Below, in pieces: positions 6,349-15,645 of a stretch of 64,000 bases of DNA (position 1 is its first letter; each line of letters opens with the position of its first letter). The position numbers were made by a program, and so were the translations under genes. This DNA comes from Mucilaginibacter sp. 14171R-50 (GTDB lineage: Bacteria; Bacteroidota; Bacteroidia; Sphingobacteriales; Sphingobacteriaceae), in NCBI RefSeq assembly GCF_010093045.1, contig NZ_CP048115.1:1116001-1180000 (forward strand). Direction: 5' to 3'. The notes beneath the pieces were generated by a model. That model did not search any database. It worked only from the letters and a program-made list of their open reading frames with translations, and was not told the DNA's origin.

Positions 6349-9300
6349 TTGAACATCCGTGATATATTAGAGCGATACAAGGCCGACGAACGGATAAAGG
6401 CATTGGCCACGGCCTTGAATGCCGGCAAAAATCCAAGGGTACAGCTGCGTGGGCTGGTCGGATCGGGTGATGCGGCCATGGCGGCGGCATTGTATTTTTT
6501 GCAGCACAGGCACATGATATTTGTGTTGCCCGAGCGCGAAGAGGCCGCCTACTTTTTAGCCGACCTGGAAAACCTGACCGGGAAGGATGTGTTGCTTTTT
6601 CCATCATCGTACCGCAAGCCGTTTGAATTTACCCAGCCCGACAGCAGTAACGTGCTTGCACGTGCCGAGGTGCTGAACGAGCTTAACCATTCCACCGAAT
6701 ACGGCCAACTGATCGTAACCTATCCCGAGGCCCTTGCCGAAAAGGTAATAGACCGGTCATCGCTTGAGAAAAACACGCTGGAAATATCAGTAAATAACAA
6801 GCTGAGCATCGAATTCATTACCGAGTTTTTGGTAGAATATGATTTTGACCGGGTTGACTTTGTGTACGAGCCGGGGCAGTTCTCGGTACGCGGGGGTATT
6901 GTGGATATCTTCTCGTTCTCACACGATCTGCCTTACCGCGTGGAGTTCTTTGGCGACCTGATAGAATCTATCCGCACTTTCGAGATCGAGAGCCAGTTAT
7001 CGGTTGAGCAGGTGAAAAATATCACCATTGTGCCCAACGTGCAATCAAAGTTTCTGACGGAAAATAATATTTCCCTGCTGGAATACGTAGAGCCTGATAC
7101 GCAGGTTTGGGTAAAGGATGTTCAGTTTACGTTGGATATCATCCAAACCGGGCATAAAAAAGCCACACAGCTTTGGAAGGCCCTGTCAGCAGATGAAAAA
7201 AACCAGAACCCGGATTGGATAGACCCCAAATTCAGCTTTACCGACGAAAAGCTGATTGCCGACCAGTTGCATGATTTTGCCCTGGTTGAATTTGGCAAAC
7301 AATTCTTTTATAACGATGCCGAGCAGATAAGCTTTGATATGCGCCCACAGCCATCGTTCAATAAGGATTTTAGCCTGCTGATACACAATTTTAAAAACAA
7401 CGAGGCCGAAAAGATAGAGAATTACATCCTTACCGATTCGGCGCGGCAGGTTGAGCGGCTTTACGCGATACTGGAAGACCTGGATAAAACCGTAAAGTTT
7501 ACGCCTATCAGCGTTAGCATCCGCGAAGGTTTCATTGACCGTGAACAAAAGCTAGCCTGCTATACAGACCACCAGATATTTGACCGCTACTACAAATACA
7601 AGCTTAAAAAAGGTTACCAACGCTCGCAGGCGATTACACTGAAAGAACTGCGCGACCTTAAACCCGGCGACTTTGTTACCCACATTGACCACGGCATTGG
7701 CAAATACGCCGGACTGGAAAAGGTGGAGGTGAACGGCAAAGTGCAGGAGATGATCCGTTTGGTATATGCCGATAACGACCTGCTTTACGTAAATATCAAC
7801 TCGCTTAACCGCATCAGTAAATACAGCGGCAAAGAGGGCACAGAGCCTCGCATGAACAAGCTGGGCACCGATACCTGGGAGCGCCTGAAGAAAACCACAA
7901 AAAAAAAAGTTAAGGACATCGCCCGCGACCTGATCAAACTTTACGCCCTGCGTAAGGCACAGGATGGTAATGCCTTTTCGCCTGACAGCTATCTGCAAAC
8001 GGAGCTGGAGGCATCTTTCCTTTACGAGGACACCCCCGACCAGGAAAAGGCCACGGTTGACTTCAAGAAAGATATGGAATCGCCTCACCCTATGGACAGG
8101 CTGATATGTGGGGATGTGGGTTTTGGTAAAACAGAGATCGCTGTTCGTGCCGCATTCAAAGCCGTAGCCGATAGTAAGCAGGTGGCTATACTGGTGCCTA
8201 CAACTATTTTAGCAGCCCAGCATTATAAAACTTTCAGCGACCGGCTAAAGGGTTTTCCTGTGAATATCGATTATGTAAACCGCTTTAAAACCACCAAACA
8301 GATCAAGGATACGCTTGCCGGGTTAAAAGAGGGTAAGGTTGATATCATTATCGGCACGCACCGTTTGGTAAGCAAGGATGTTAAGTTTAAGGACCTGGGA
8401 CTGATGATCATTGACGAGGAGCAGAAGTTCGGCGTATCAACCAAAGAGAAGCTGAAGCAAATGCGCGCCAATGTAGATACGCTCACGCTCACGGCAACCC
8501 CTATCCCGCGTACCCTGCATTTTTCGCTGATGGGCGCGCGCGATCTTTCCATCATATCTACCCCGCCACCAAACCGCCAGCCGGTGGTTACCGAGCTACA
8601 TGTGTTTAATGATAAACTGATTAAAGAAGCGGTAGAACACGAAATTGAGCGCGACGGGCAGGTTTTCTTTATTCATAATCGCGTGGCCGACCTGCCGCAG
8701 CTTGGCGGCATGATCCACAAGCTGGTGCCAAAAGCCCGGGTGGGTATTGCACACGGCCAGTTAGAGGGCGACGCGCTGGAAGATGTGATGCTGAAATTTG
8801 TGAACCACGAGTACGATGTTCTGGTGGCCACCACCATTATCGAGGCCGGGCTGGATATCCCGAATGCCAATACCATCATCATCAATCATGCGCACATGTT
8901 TGGCCTGAGCGACCTGCACCAGATGCGCGGCCGTGTGGGGCGGAGCAATAAAAAAGCGTATTGTTATTTGCTTAGTCCGCCGTTGAGCACGCTTACAAAC
9001 GAGGCCCGCAAACGCCTGAGCGCTATTGAAGAGTTCAGCGACCTGGGCAGCGGCTTTAACGTAGCCATGCGCGACCTTGATATCCGCGGCAGCGGTAACC
9101 TGTTGGGAGCCGAGCAAAGCGGCTTTATCGCCGAAATAGGTTTTGACATGTACCATAAGATACTGGACGAAGCCATACAGGAACTAAAAGAGGATGAGTT
9201 TAAAGGCGTGTTCCCCGAAGAAAAGCCTAAGCCTTTTATCAGCTTCACCCAGATAGATACCGACCAGGAAATACTGATACCCGACGAGTATGTAACCAGC

Positions 9301-9699
9301 ATAGCCGAGCGCTATAACCTGTACACCGAGCTAAGCAAACTGGAGAACGAAACCGAGCTGCAGGCCTTTAAACAGCAACTGCACGACAGGTTTGGCCCCA
9401 TCCCCGGCCAGGTGAACGATCTGCTGAACTCCATGCGCCTGCAATGGCTGGGCAAGGCAATCGGGTTCGAAAAAGTATCGCTGAAAAAGAATGTGCTGCG
9501 CGGATATTTTATAGCCAACCAGCAATCTGCCTATTTTGAGACCGAGGCCTTTAAAGAAGTGCTTAACTTTGTGCAGCGAAACCCGCGCCGCACCAACCTT
9601 AAAGAGGTAAAAAACACCCTGCGCCTAAGTGTTGACCGGGTAGCCAATATTGATGAAGCGCTGGAGATTTTGAGCGAGATGACGGTGGTTGAGGTTTAA
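6349..9699 (+). CDS. mfd: Transcription-repair coupling factor Mfd
   Basis: 1116 residues, close to the usual 1150. Mfd is a DNA translocase that removes RNA polymerase stalled at lesions and recruits UvrA. Order: UvrB-like N-terminal module (to about 330), RNA-polymerase-interacting CarD-like domain starting near residue 434 (PGDFVTHIDHGIGKYAGL), helicase core with Walker A GDVGFGKTE (about 587), DEEQ box (about 688) and motif VI QMRGRVGRS (about 858), then the C-terminal TRCF domain. The start is TTG, since no ATG gives the expected N-terminus MNIRDILERYK. A TATATTCG box at 6334-6341 would put transcription start within a few nucleotides of it. The stop overlaps the convergent gene by four bases. 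Confidence 0.97.
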   Translation: MNIRDILERYKADERIKALATALNAGKNPRVQLRGLVGSGDAAMAAALYFLQHRHMIFVLPEREEAAYFLADLENLTGKDVLLFPSSYRKPFEFTQPDSSNVLARAEVLNELNHSTEYGQLIVTYPEALAEKVIDRSSLEKNTLEISVNNKLSIEFITEFLVEYDFDRVDFVYEPGQFSVRGGIVDIFSFSHDLPYRVEFFGDLIESIRTFEIESQLSVEQVKNITIVPNVQSKFLTENNISLLEYVEPDTQVWVKDVQFTLDIIQTGHKKATQLWKALSADEKNQNPDWIDPKFSFTDEKLIADQLHDFALVEFGKQFFYNDAEQISFDMRPQPSFNKDFSLLIHNFKNNEAEKIENYILTDSARQVERLYAILEDLDKTVKFTPISVSIREGFIDREQKLACYTDHQIFDRYYKYKLKKGYQRSQAITLKELRDLKPGDFVTHIDHGIGKYAGLEKVEVNGKVQEMIRLVYADNDLLYVNINSLNRISKYSGKEGTEPRMNKLGTDTWERLKKTTKKKVKDIARDLIKLYALRKAQDGNAFSPDSYLQTELEASFLYEDTPDQEKATVDFKKDMESPHPMDRLICGDVGFGKTEIAVRAAFKAVADSKQVAILVPTTILAAQHYKTFSDRLKGFPVNIDYVNRFKTTKQIKDTLAGLKEGKVDIIIGTHRLVSKDVKFKDLGLMIIDEEQKFGVSTKEKLKQMRANVDTLTLTATPIPRTLHFSLMGARDLSIISTPPPNRQPVVTELHVFNDKLIKEAVEHEIERDGQVFFIHNRVADLPQLGGMIHKLVPKARVGIAHGQLEGDALEDVMLKFVNHEYDVLVATTIIEAGLDIPNANTIIINHAHMFGLSDLHQMRGRVGRSNKKAYCYLLSPPLSTLTNEARKRLSAIEEFSDLGSGFNVAMRDLDIRGSGNLLGAEQSGFIAEIGFDMYHKILDEAIQELKEDEFKGVFPEEKPKPFISFTQIDTDQEILIPDEYVTSIAERYNLYTELSKLENETELQAFKQQLHDRFGPIPGQVNDLLNSMRLQWLGKAIGFEKVSLKKNVLRGYFIANQQSAYFETEAFKEVLNFVQRNPRRTNLKEVKNTLRLSVDRVANIDEALEILSEMTVVEV

Positions 9700-10817
9700 A
9701 AGTCCCATCTGACGGCTTTCGTCGTTGTGTTCCCTAAGAGATCAAGAGGAACCCCTTTGTAATATAAGATTTGTGCGCCATCATTTGTTCTAACCCAATA
9801 CCGCCCTCGCGTTTCGTCTTGAATGTGAAGAGATAAGCCAACCGTTGCCCGCAATGGAATGCCGTAAAAAGTAGCAGGCTTCCATTTGGGACATTTTGCC
9901 AATACTTCTTTCATCGTGGTTAACACATCAGCAGATATGGCATTTAATGGTTCAAGATCTGATAAGCTGCCATCCTCACGAATGGTAAACGATATCATTG
10001 AAGAATCTAACATCTTTCCAACCCCAGCTTGTTTATAATTTTGTTTTACCAGTTTCCGGAACCGCTCAACAAACTTAAAACGACCTTCAACGGGCACTGC
10101 ATATTGCGATATTTCTGTAAATGGATGGGCTTTCCCTAAAGTGTCGTATCCTGTCCCAGAAACATAGGTGTTATTTTTATAGACCATGGTGTACTTGGCG
10201 GAATCGGTGCCGGTAATATAGCCGTGCCATTCTCCGTTCATTAAGCCAATATGTACATGCCCTTGTCGTAATATTCTAAAGTTTTCATCGTACTCATAAG
10301 CCATACCTTCGCCGCCTGTACAAATTTCTTTCCCATCCTTAGTAAAAAAGCTCTGAAGGGTTGCCATTGTAAGCATGGTTGAAGGGATTAATTTATAACT
10401 GACAATTTGATGCGGCGATCCATCAGGATAGTAATAGTACTCTAACCCTTGTTTTTGTCCGTTGTTGTAATTGGTGATCGACCTACGCTTGCCGTTCTGG
10501 AAATATCTTATGCAATAGCCGTTTAAATTTATTGTCCCCCATTTTAAATTCGCAGTAGACGTTAGCCCAGTTCCCGTTAACTTAAGCTTTCCATTTTTGT
10601 AAATTTCTTTTACCTCAACAAGGTCGTCTGCTAATCTGAATGGAGGAATTATTCGAATAAAATCGGCACTATCTAACGAAGAAACCAATGTTTCATATAA
10701 CCCGTTATCACGAAAAGAGTAAAATAACGTATCGCGCGATTGCGCCTTTGATGAAACAAAAAGCAAAACAAGCCCAATTGTGGTAAATGCTCGTTTAATT
10801 ATTGTTGGAAAGTACAT
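9696..10817 (-). CDS. Secreted MORN/YwqK-like protein with TonB-C-like end
   Basis: 373 residues with a signal peptide (about 1-25, ending SSKAQS). The middle contains MORN/YwqK-type repeats of the kind YFQNGKRRSITNYNNGQKQG and YYYPDGSPHQIVSY, usually found in exported proteins of unclear role. The last 100 residues (SFTIREDGSLSDL, then KCPKWKPATFYGIPL) resemble the C-terminal TonB domain. Function unknown; possibly a periplasmic or surface protein. It is visibly more A+T-rich than mfd and hpt on either side. It converges on mfd, the two stop codons overlapping by four bases. Confidence 0.7.
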   Translation of the reverse strand: MYFPTIIKRAFTTIGLVLLFVSSKAQSRDTLFYSFRDNGLYETLVSSLDSADFIRIIPPFRLADDLVEVKEIYKNGKLKLTGTGLTSTANLKWGTINLNGYCIRYFQNGKRRSITNYNNGQKQGLEYYYYPDGSPHQIVSYKLIPSTMLTMATLQSFFTKDGKEICTGGEGMAYEYDENFRILRQGHVHIGLMNGEWHGYITGTDSAKYTMVYKNNTYVSGTGYDTLGKAHPFTEISQYAVPVEGRFKFVERFRKLVKQNYKQAGVGKMLDSSMISFTIREDGSLSDLEPLNAISADVLTTMKEVLAKCPKWKPATFYGIPLRATVGLSLHIQDETRGRYWVRTNDGAQILYYKGVPLDLLGNTTTKAVRWDF

Positions 10818-10848
10818 GGGTAATAAGGTGGCTAACGCAATAAAGATA

Positions 10849-11385
10849 TTAAATCTTCTTATAAATCCCCTTCAAATTTCGGCCAAACTCCTTATAATCT
10901 AGGCCATAGCCTACTACAAACTGGTTGGGTATCTGGAAGGCTACGTACTTAAGTTCTTCGATGCTGTGCTCAACGGTATCGGGTTTAAAAAGCAGGCTGC
11001 ACACGGTAATGGAGGCCGGGTTACGGGTCTGCAGTTTTTCTATCAGGTATTTAATGGTGTTGCCGGTATCAATGATATCTTCCACTAAAATTACGTCCTT
11101 GCCGGTTATTTTTACGTGCAGGTCAAAATCATCGCGGATGGTGCGCGTGCTCGACAGGCCGCCCAGGTACGATGCCAGCTTGGTAAAGGTAACCTCGCAG
11201 GGTACCACAATTTCTTTAACCAGGTCGGCAGCAAACATAAAGCTGCCATTCAGTATCCCTACAAATATGGGCTGGCGGCCTTCAAAGTCGTTATTTATCT
11301 GCTGCGCCACCTCGGCCACACGTTGCTGGATGGTTTCGGGTGAGAACAATGGTTCAAATTCAAGGTCGTCTATTTGTAATTTCAT
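10849..11385 (-). CDS. hpt: Hypoxanthine phosphoribosyltransferase
   Basis: 178 residues from the chosen ATG at 11385. Purine salvage: transfers ribose 5-phosphate from PRPP to hypoxanthine or guanine. The PRPP-binding loop is clear (VILVEDIIDTGNT), as is the upstream FVGILNGSFMFAADL region. An in-frame ATG 27 bp upstream exists, but a TATGTTTA box (minus strand, 11397-11390) sits between the two and predicts transcription start right at 11386, so the message would be almost leaderless and only the shorter start fits. Divergent from the M16 peptidase gene with about 60 bp between start codons. Confidence 0.93.
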   Translation of the reverse strand: MKLQIDDLEFEPLFSPETIQQRVAEVAQQINNDFEGRQPIFVGILNGSFMFAADLVKEIVVPCEVTFTKLASYLGGLSSTRTIRDDFDLHVKITGKDVILVEDIIDTGNTIKYLIEKLQTRNPASITVCSLLFKPDTVEHSIEELKYVAFQIPNQFVVGYGLDYKEFGRNLKGIYKKI

Positions 11386-11429
11386 AATGTAAACATAAGC
11401 ATTGCCAAACAAATGGCGAGTTTAAACGC

Positions 11430-11437
11430 TATCTTTG
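11430..11437 (+). promoter_or_regulatory. -7 box of the M16 peptidase gene
   Basis: TATCTTTG matches TAnnTTTG and lies 8 bp before the ATG at 11446, so the predicted leader is about 5 nt. No clear TTTG -33 box. Confidence 0.5.
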
Positions 11438-11445
11438 AACCTTTT

Positions 11446-12675
11446 ATGACAGACCATCAGATACATACCTTATCAAACGGTATCAAAATACTCTTTAAGC
11501 ATTCGCCTTCGCCAATTACACATTGCTGTTTTTTACTAAACGCAGGCTCGCGCGATGAATTGCCCGGCAAAGAAGGGTTGGCTCATTTTATCGAGCATTT
11601 ATTATTTAAGGAGACCGACAGGCGCAGCACCCCGCAGATATTGAACCGGCTGGAGTTAGTTGGCGCCGACCTTAACGCTTATACCACCAAAGAATATACG
11701 TGCATACACGCGTCGCTGTTAAAACAGCACCTGGAGCGGACTATAGACCTGTTCGAAGATATATTGTTCCACTCCACCTTCCCGCCAGATGAAATGGAAA
11801 AGGAGCGCGGCGTTATACTAGACGAGATATCATCATACCTCGACCAGCCCGAAGAGGCCATACAGGACGATTTTGAAGAATATCTTTTTAAGGGGCACCC
11901 CATAGGTAACAATATTTTAGGCACGCCCGAAAGCGTGGCGGCGCTAAACGGCGCGGACATTAAACAGTTTACTACCGCAAATAACAATACGCACCAAATG
12001 GTATTTGCCGTTTACGGCGATTATGATTTTAAAAAGCTGATAAAGTTATGCGAAAAATATTTTGGCCGCGTTGCAGAAAATATCAGTCAAAAGAACCGGG
12101 TAATGCCCGGGCCGATAAGCCATGGCATTTACGCTTTGCAAAAACCAATATCGCAAACGCATTGTATTATAGGCGGGCGGGCGTATCCGTCGGCGCATAA
12201 AAATAAATATGGGCTGTTGCTGCTCAATAACGTTTTAGGCGGCATGGGCATGAGCAACCGGCTAAACCTGGAGATACGCGAGAAGCACGGTATTGCTTAC
12301 ACCATTGAATCGAACTACACATCGTTAACCGACACCGGCATATTCTCTATTTACTTTGGTACCGATGCCGGAAAAGCAGACAAAGCGCTTAAGCTGGTAC
12401 ATAAGGAGTTAAAAAAGCTGCGCGATAACAAACTGGGGGCGGTGCAGTTAAAACAGGCTAAAGAAAAATTTATAGGGCAGATAGCCTTGGCCGAAGAAAA
12501 CCGCATGAGCCTGATCATATCCATGGCAAAAAGCCTGCTCGATTTTAACCATATTGACACCCTTGAAGATATTTTTTCAAAGATAAATGCGGTTACGGCC
12601 GAAGATTTGTTGGAGATAAGCAACCAAATATTTGATAATGACCGTATGATAACCTTATTATTTGAGCCTAAATAA
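11446..12675 (+). CDS. M16-family zinc peptidase
   Basis: 409 residues, the single-unit (PqqL/mitochondrial-processing-peptidase beta-like) form. The inverted zinc motif HxxEH is present as HFIEH near residue 48, with the downstream acidic ligand region in EKERGVILDEISSYLD. The C-terminal half carries the second, non-catalytic M16 fold (ISQTHCIIGGRAYPS onward). No signal peptide, so likely cytoplasmic, degrading peptides. An in-frame ATG 33 bp upstream would lie before the -7 box and is rejected. The stop is 21 bp before def. Confidence 0.92.
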   Translation: MTDHQIHTLSNGIKILFKHSPSPITHCCFLLNAGSRDELPGKEGLAHFIEHLLFKETDRRSTPQILNRLELVGADLNAYTTKEYTCIHASLLKQHLERTIDLFEDILFHSTFPPDEMEKERGVILDEISSYLDQPEEAIQDDFEEYLFKGHPIGNNILGTPESVAALNGADIKQFTTANNNTHQMVFAVYGDYDFKKLIKLCEKYFGRVAENISQKNRVMPGPISHGIYALQKPISQTHCIIGGRAYPSAHKNKYGLLLLNNVLGGMGMSNRLNLEIREKHGIAYTIESNYTSLTDTGIFSIYFGTDAGKADKALKLVHKELKKLRDNKLGAVQLKQAKEKFIGQIALAEENRMSLIISMAKSLLDFNHIDTLEDIFSKINAVTAEDLLEISNQIFDNDRMITLLFEPK

Positions 12676-12696
12676 GAAAACTTTTACCTTTACACC

Positions 12697-13269
12697 ATGA
12701 AATACCCTATAATAGCATACGGCGACCCGGTTTTAAGGAAAAAAGCCACATCTATTGAGCCCGAAGAATACCCGCACATTAAAGAACTGGTAGCTAACAT
12801 GTTCGAAACCATGTATGGTGCACGCGGCGTGGGGCTGGCTGCTCCGCAGGTGGGGATGTCTATGCGGTTGTTTGTAGTTGATGTTACCCCTTTTGATGAC
12901 GAAGAACCCGAGCTGAAGGATTTTAAAAAAGTATTCATTAATGCCTGCATGCTGGAGGAAAGCGGCGAAGAATGGGCGTTTAACGAGGGCTGCCTGAGCA
13001 TACCCGACATCAGGGAAGATGTAACCCGTAAATCGACCATAAAAATATCATACTACGACGAAAACTGGAAGCACCACGAAGAAACATTTAGCGGAATGGC
13101 CGCGCGTGTTATACAGCACGAGTACGATCATATTGAAGGTAAACTGTTTACTGATAAGCTAAGCCCTTTGCGCAAGCGCCTGATAGAGAAAAAGCTAAAC
13201 GATATTTCGAAGGGCTCCGTTGATGTTGATTACCGCATGAAATTCCCGGCCGCGAAGAAGGGGAGATAG
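12697..13269 (+). CDS. def: Peptide deformylase
   Basis: 190 residues. Removes the formyl group from the initiator methionine of nascent proteins; metal-dependent (usually iron). All three signature motifs are present: GVGLAAPQVG (about 45), EGCLSIP (about 100, Cys ligand) and QHEYDH (about 145, two His ligands and catalytic Glu). TTTG (12661-12664), N20 and TACCTTTA (12685-12692) form a promoter whose predicted start is at or one base before the ATG, so it can be made from a leaderless message even though M16 lies directly upstream. Confidence 0.97.
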   Translation: MKYPIIAYGDPVLRKKATSIEPEEYPHIKELVANMFETMYGARGVGLAAPQVGMSMRLFVVDVTPFDDEEPELKDFKKVFINACMLEESGEEWAFNEGCLSIPDIREDVTRKSTIKISYYDENWKHHEETFSGMAARVIQHEYDHIEGKLFTDKLSPLRKRLIEKKLNDISKGSVDVDYRMKFPAAKKGR

Positions 13270-13312
13270 AGTCAAGAGGTAGAGATATAAGAATCAAGAC
13301 CGGAAAAATATA

Positions 13313-13358
13313 TATAACAAAAAAGGGTTACGGTAATTCGTAACCCTTTTTTGTTATA
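13313..13358. terminator. Bidirectional terminator between def and the convergent gene
   Basis: Perfect 20-bp stem from TATAACAAAAAAGGGTTACG with its complement around a 6-nt loop, with A and T runs on either side. It serves both convergent genes. Further out the sequences GAATCAAGAC and GTCTTGAATC form an additional imperfect inverted pair. Confidence 0.88.
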
Positions 13359-13404
13359 TGCTTTGTTTTTGTCTTGAATCCTGACTCTGAAATTCTTGCC
13401 CCTC

Positions 13405-14025
13405 TTACTTCCCGTCCCCGTCGGTTATCGATTTGATTAAGCTTCCCCAGGCAAGCGGGTTAAGCAATGGGTTGGTACGCGAGTGCTGGTTAACAATATC
13501 CTGGTGCATGCTTTGGGAGTTGGCCGATTGTATTTCCTGGCCATCCCGGGGCAGCGAATTGGTTAAGGCCACTATTGATGTACGGCTGATGTTCTTACGC
13601 GCTATCTCCAGATCGTCGTCGGCTATTTTAGCGTTAACAAAATCCTTCCTGAACTCATCGGTAGTGGCCCAGGGGAATACCCGCACCATTGGCAAATTGG
13701 TTATTTGCGGTTTGATCAGCACCTGGGTGGTAAAACTCCTGTTTTTTAAATTTGACGGTATAACAACGGTGACCGGCGCGTAACCGATGGCCGTAAACTG
13801 AAGCGAATCCTGCTCGTGCACCACGAACGAGAAGTAGCCCTTATAATTGGTGATCACAACTGAGTTATGATTGCTTTTATTGGTAACACTTACGTAAGGG
13901 ACGATGATATTGGTACTATCGGCATTATATACCACACCTGTAAACTGTATCAGCGGGCTCTCTTTTTGCTGCGAGAACGCCGATAAGGATGTGAGTAAGA
14001 ACAATATGCCAATTAGTTTTTTCAT
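13405..14025 (-). CDS. Secreted carboxypeptidase-regulatory-like-domain protein
   Basis: 206 residues with a signal peptide (MKKLIGILFLLTSLSAFSQQ). Residues about 28-100 form a beta-sandwich of the CarboxypepD_reg-like type, with NADSTNIIVPYVSVTNK and GYFSFVVHEQDSLQFTAIGY, commonly found in Bacteroidota envelope proteins. The C-terminal half is polar and matches nothing I recognise. Exported, presumably periplasmic or outer-membrane associated; function unknown. It converges on def with a shared terminator. Confidence 0.75.
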   Translation of the reverse strand: MKKLIGILFLLTSLSAFSQQKESPLIQFTGVVYNADSTNIIVPYVSVTNKSNHNSVVITNYKGYFSFVVHEQDSLQFTAIGYAPVTVVIPSNLKNRSFTTQVLIKPQITNLPMVRVFPWATTDEFRKDFVNAKIADDDLEIARKNISRTSIVALTNSLPRDGQEIQSANSQSMHQDIVNQHSRTNPLLNPLAWGSLIKSITDGDGK

Positions 14026-14131
14026 TTAGCTTGTTGCTACAAAAAGTCCTGCCTGTGTATGTTTGTTTAAACAGGCCGGTAAAAATACATTTTTGCAAAA
14101 CAGCAATAAACGCATTTAACACTTCTTAACA

Positions 14132-14410
14132 CTATCTTAAGTTTTCCGGGAGCACGGCATTGGGGTCGTCAATGTCGGTAAGGTTTACTGCTTCTATTCC
14201 GGTTATTTCCGGTACTGCCTTTAAAATGGCCTGCTCAATCCCCGCCTTTAGCGTCATGATGCTCATGGGGCACGAGCCGCATGAGCCCAGCAGCTTTAAC
14301 CTCACCACTTTTTCAGGAGTAATTTCTTCAACAGAAACGTTACCTCCATCGGCCTCTAAATAAGGCCGTATGGTATTCAACGCTGCTTCCACCTGATCTG
14401 TTAAACTCAT
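14132..14410 (-). CDS. NifU C-terminal-domain Fe-S scaffold (NfuA-type)
   Basis: 92 residues forming a single NifU-C domain. The cluster-binding motif is present as CGSCPMS near residue 46. Proteins of this type carry a [4Fe-4S] cluster bridged between two subunits and hand it to apoproteins. It lies 25 bp downstream of the Mrp/ApbC-type Fe-S carrier gene on the same strand, so the pair very probably forms an Fe-S delivery operon. Confidence 0.92.
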   Translation of the reverse strand: MSLTDQVEAALNTIRPYLEADGGNVSVEEITPEKVVRLKLLGSCGSCPMSIMTLKAGIEQAILKAVPEITGIEAVNLTDIDDPNAVLPENLR

Positions 14411-14435
14411 TATATTAAATTATAAAGTAAAGTTA

Positions 14436-15524
14436 TTAATTATTTACCACATTTAAGTTATCAGCCTTTTGGGCGTTGCATATAGAGACCTGCTGGGCAA
14501 CGCGCCGGGCCATTTCCATAAAGGCGGTGGTCATTACACCATCATCATCTAAAACTATTGGCCTGCCGGCATCGCCCGAATCGCTTATGCCTTTTATGAG
14601 CGGTATCTCGCCTAAAAATGGCACATCCAGTTGCTGTGCAAGCCGCCGGCCGCCTCCCTGTCCAAAAATGTAGTATTTGTTGTTGGGCAGTTCTTCGGGT
14701 GTAAAGTAGGCCATATTTTCCACTATGCCCATTACCGGTACATTTATAGCTTCCATCATAAACATGCCGATACCTTTCTTAGCGTCGGCCAGGGCAACAT
14801 TTTGCGGTGTGGTAACAATTACCGCCCCTGTAACCGGGAAGCTTTGGGTAACGGTGATGTGTATATCGCCGGTGCCCGGCGGCAGGTCTATCACTAAATA
14901 GTCAAGCTCGCCCCAGTCGGCATCGTTAAACAGTTGTTTTACCGCGCTCGATACCATTGGCCCGCGCCACGGCACCGGTTGGTTTGGATCGGTAAAAAAG
15001 CCGATGGATAGCAACTTTATGCCATACTTTTCAATCGGTTCTATGCGTGTTTTGCCATCAACCTGGCTGGCTTTAGGCCGCTCGCCCTCCAGGGCAAACA
15101 TGATGGGGATAGAAGGACCGTAAATATCTGCATCTATCAAACCCACCTTTGCGCCCGTTTTTGCCAAAGCCAAAGCGAGGTTAACCGATACGGTTGATTT
15201 ACCTACTCCGCCCTTGCCCGATGCTACCGCAATAATATTTTTAACCCCCGGCACGCCGGTGTTTTTTTGCGAAGTAACCCGCGATGTCATGTTTACGGTT
15301 ACCTCAATATCCTTGCTGATGAAATGGCCGATGGCATTGCGGCAGGCATTTTCAATTAAGGCCTTTAAGGGGCAGGCAGGTGTAGTTAAGACCACCGAAA
15401 AGCTTAGCTTATTGCCGTCAATTTGTATATCCTGTATCATGTTTAAGGTCACCAGGTCTTTTTTAAGATCGGGCTCTTCAACATTTCCAAGTGCTTGTAA
15501 AACTTGTTCTTTAGTAAATTCCAT
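14436..15524 (-). CDS. Mrp/ApbC-family P-loop Fe-S cluster carrier
   Basis: 362 residues from the chosen ATG at 15524; a start 39 bp upstream would add a leader that lacks family similarity. N-terminal MIP18/DUF59 domain (about 1-85), then the ParA/MinD-type ATPase domain with the deviant Walker A GKGGVGKST near residue 100 and the Mrp signature VIDLPPGTGD. Mrp/ApbC proteins bind and transfer [4Fe-4S] clusters in the cytoplasm in an ATPase-dependent way. Divergent from the GT51 gene, with 120 bp between start codons, and followed by the NfuA-type gene. Confidence 0.94.
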   Translation of the reverse strand: MEFTKEQVLQALGNVEEPDLKKDLVTLNMIQDIQIDGNKLSFSVVLTTPACPLKALIENACRNAIGHFISKDIEVTVNMTSRVTSQKNTGVPGVKNIIAVASGKGGVGKSTVSVNLALALAKTGAKVGLIDADIYGPSIPIMFALEGERPKASQVDGKTRIEPIEKYGIKLLSIGFFTDPNQPVPWRGPMVSSAVKQLFNDADWGELDYLVIDLPPGTGDIHITVTQSFPVTGAVIVTTPQNVALADAKKGIGMFMMEAINVPVMGIVENMAYFTPEELPNNKYYIFGQGGGRRLAQQLDVPFLGEIPLIKGISDSGDAGRPIVLDDDGVMTTAFMEMARRVAQQVSICNAQKADNLNVVNN

Positions 15525-15599
15525 TTTATTTTGGTATAAAAATACGAAAACAGGTAGCAGCATGCGTTGTTATAAAAAACAATTTGCAGTTTGCAGCCG

Positions 15600-15630
15600 T
15601 TTGCACCAAATTGTAATTGTTTTAGTTTTG
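15600..15630 (+). promoter_or_regulatory. Consensus Bacteroidota promoter of the GT51 gene
   Basis: TTTG (15600-15603), exactly 19 bp, then TAGTTTTG (15623-15630): an exact match to TTTG-N19-TAnnTTTG. Predicted start near 15634, 12 nt before the ATG. Confidence 0.75.
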
Positions 15631-15645
15631 AAGCAAAATTCCCAT

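Noticed and set aside
7552..8088. 178-codon ORF antisense to mfd
   Set aside because: Shadow of the mfd codons; no family features.
15214..15645. Upstream extension of the GT51 reading frame
   Set aside because: It runs antisense through the Mrp gene and past a consensus promoter; the helix and basic start at 15646 fit the family.
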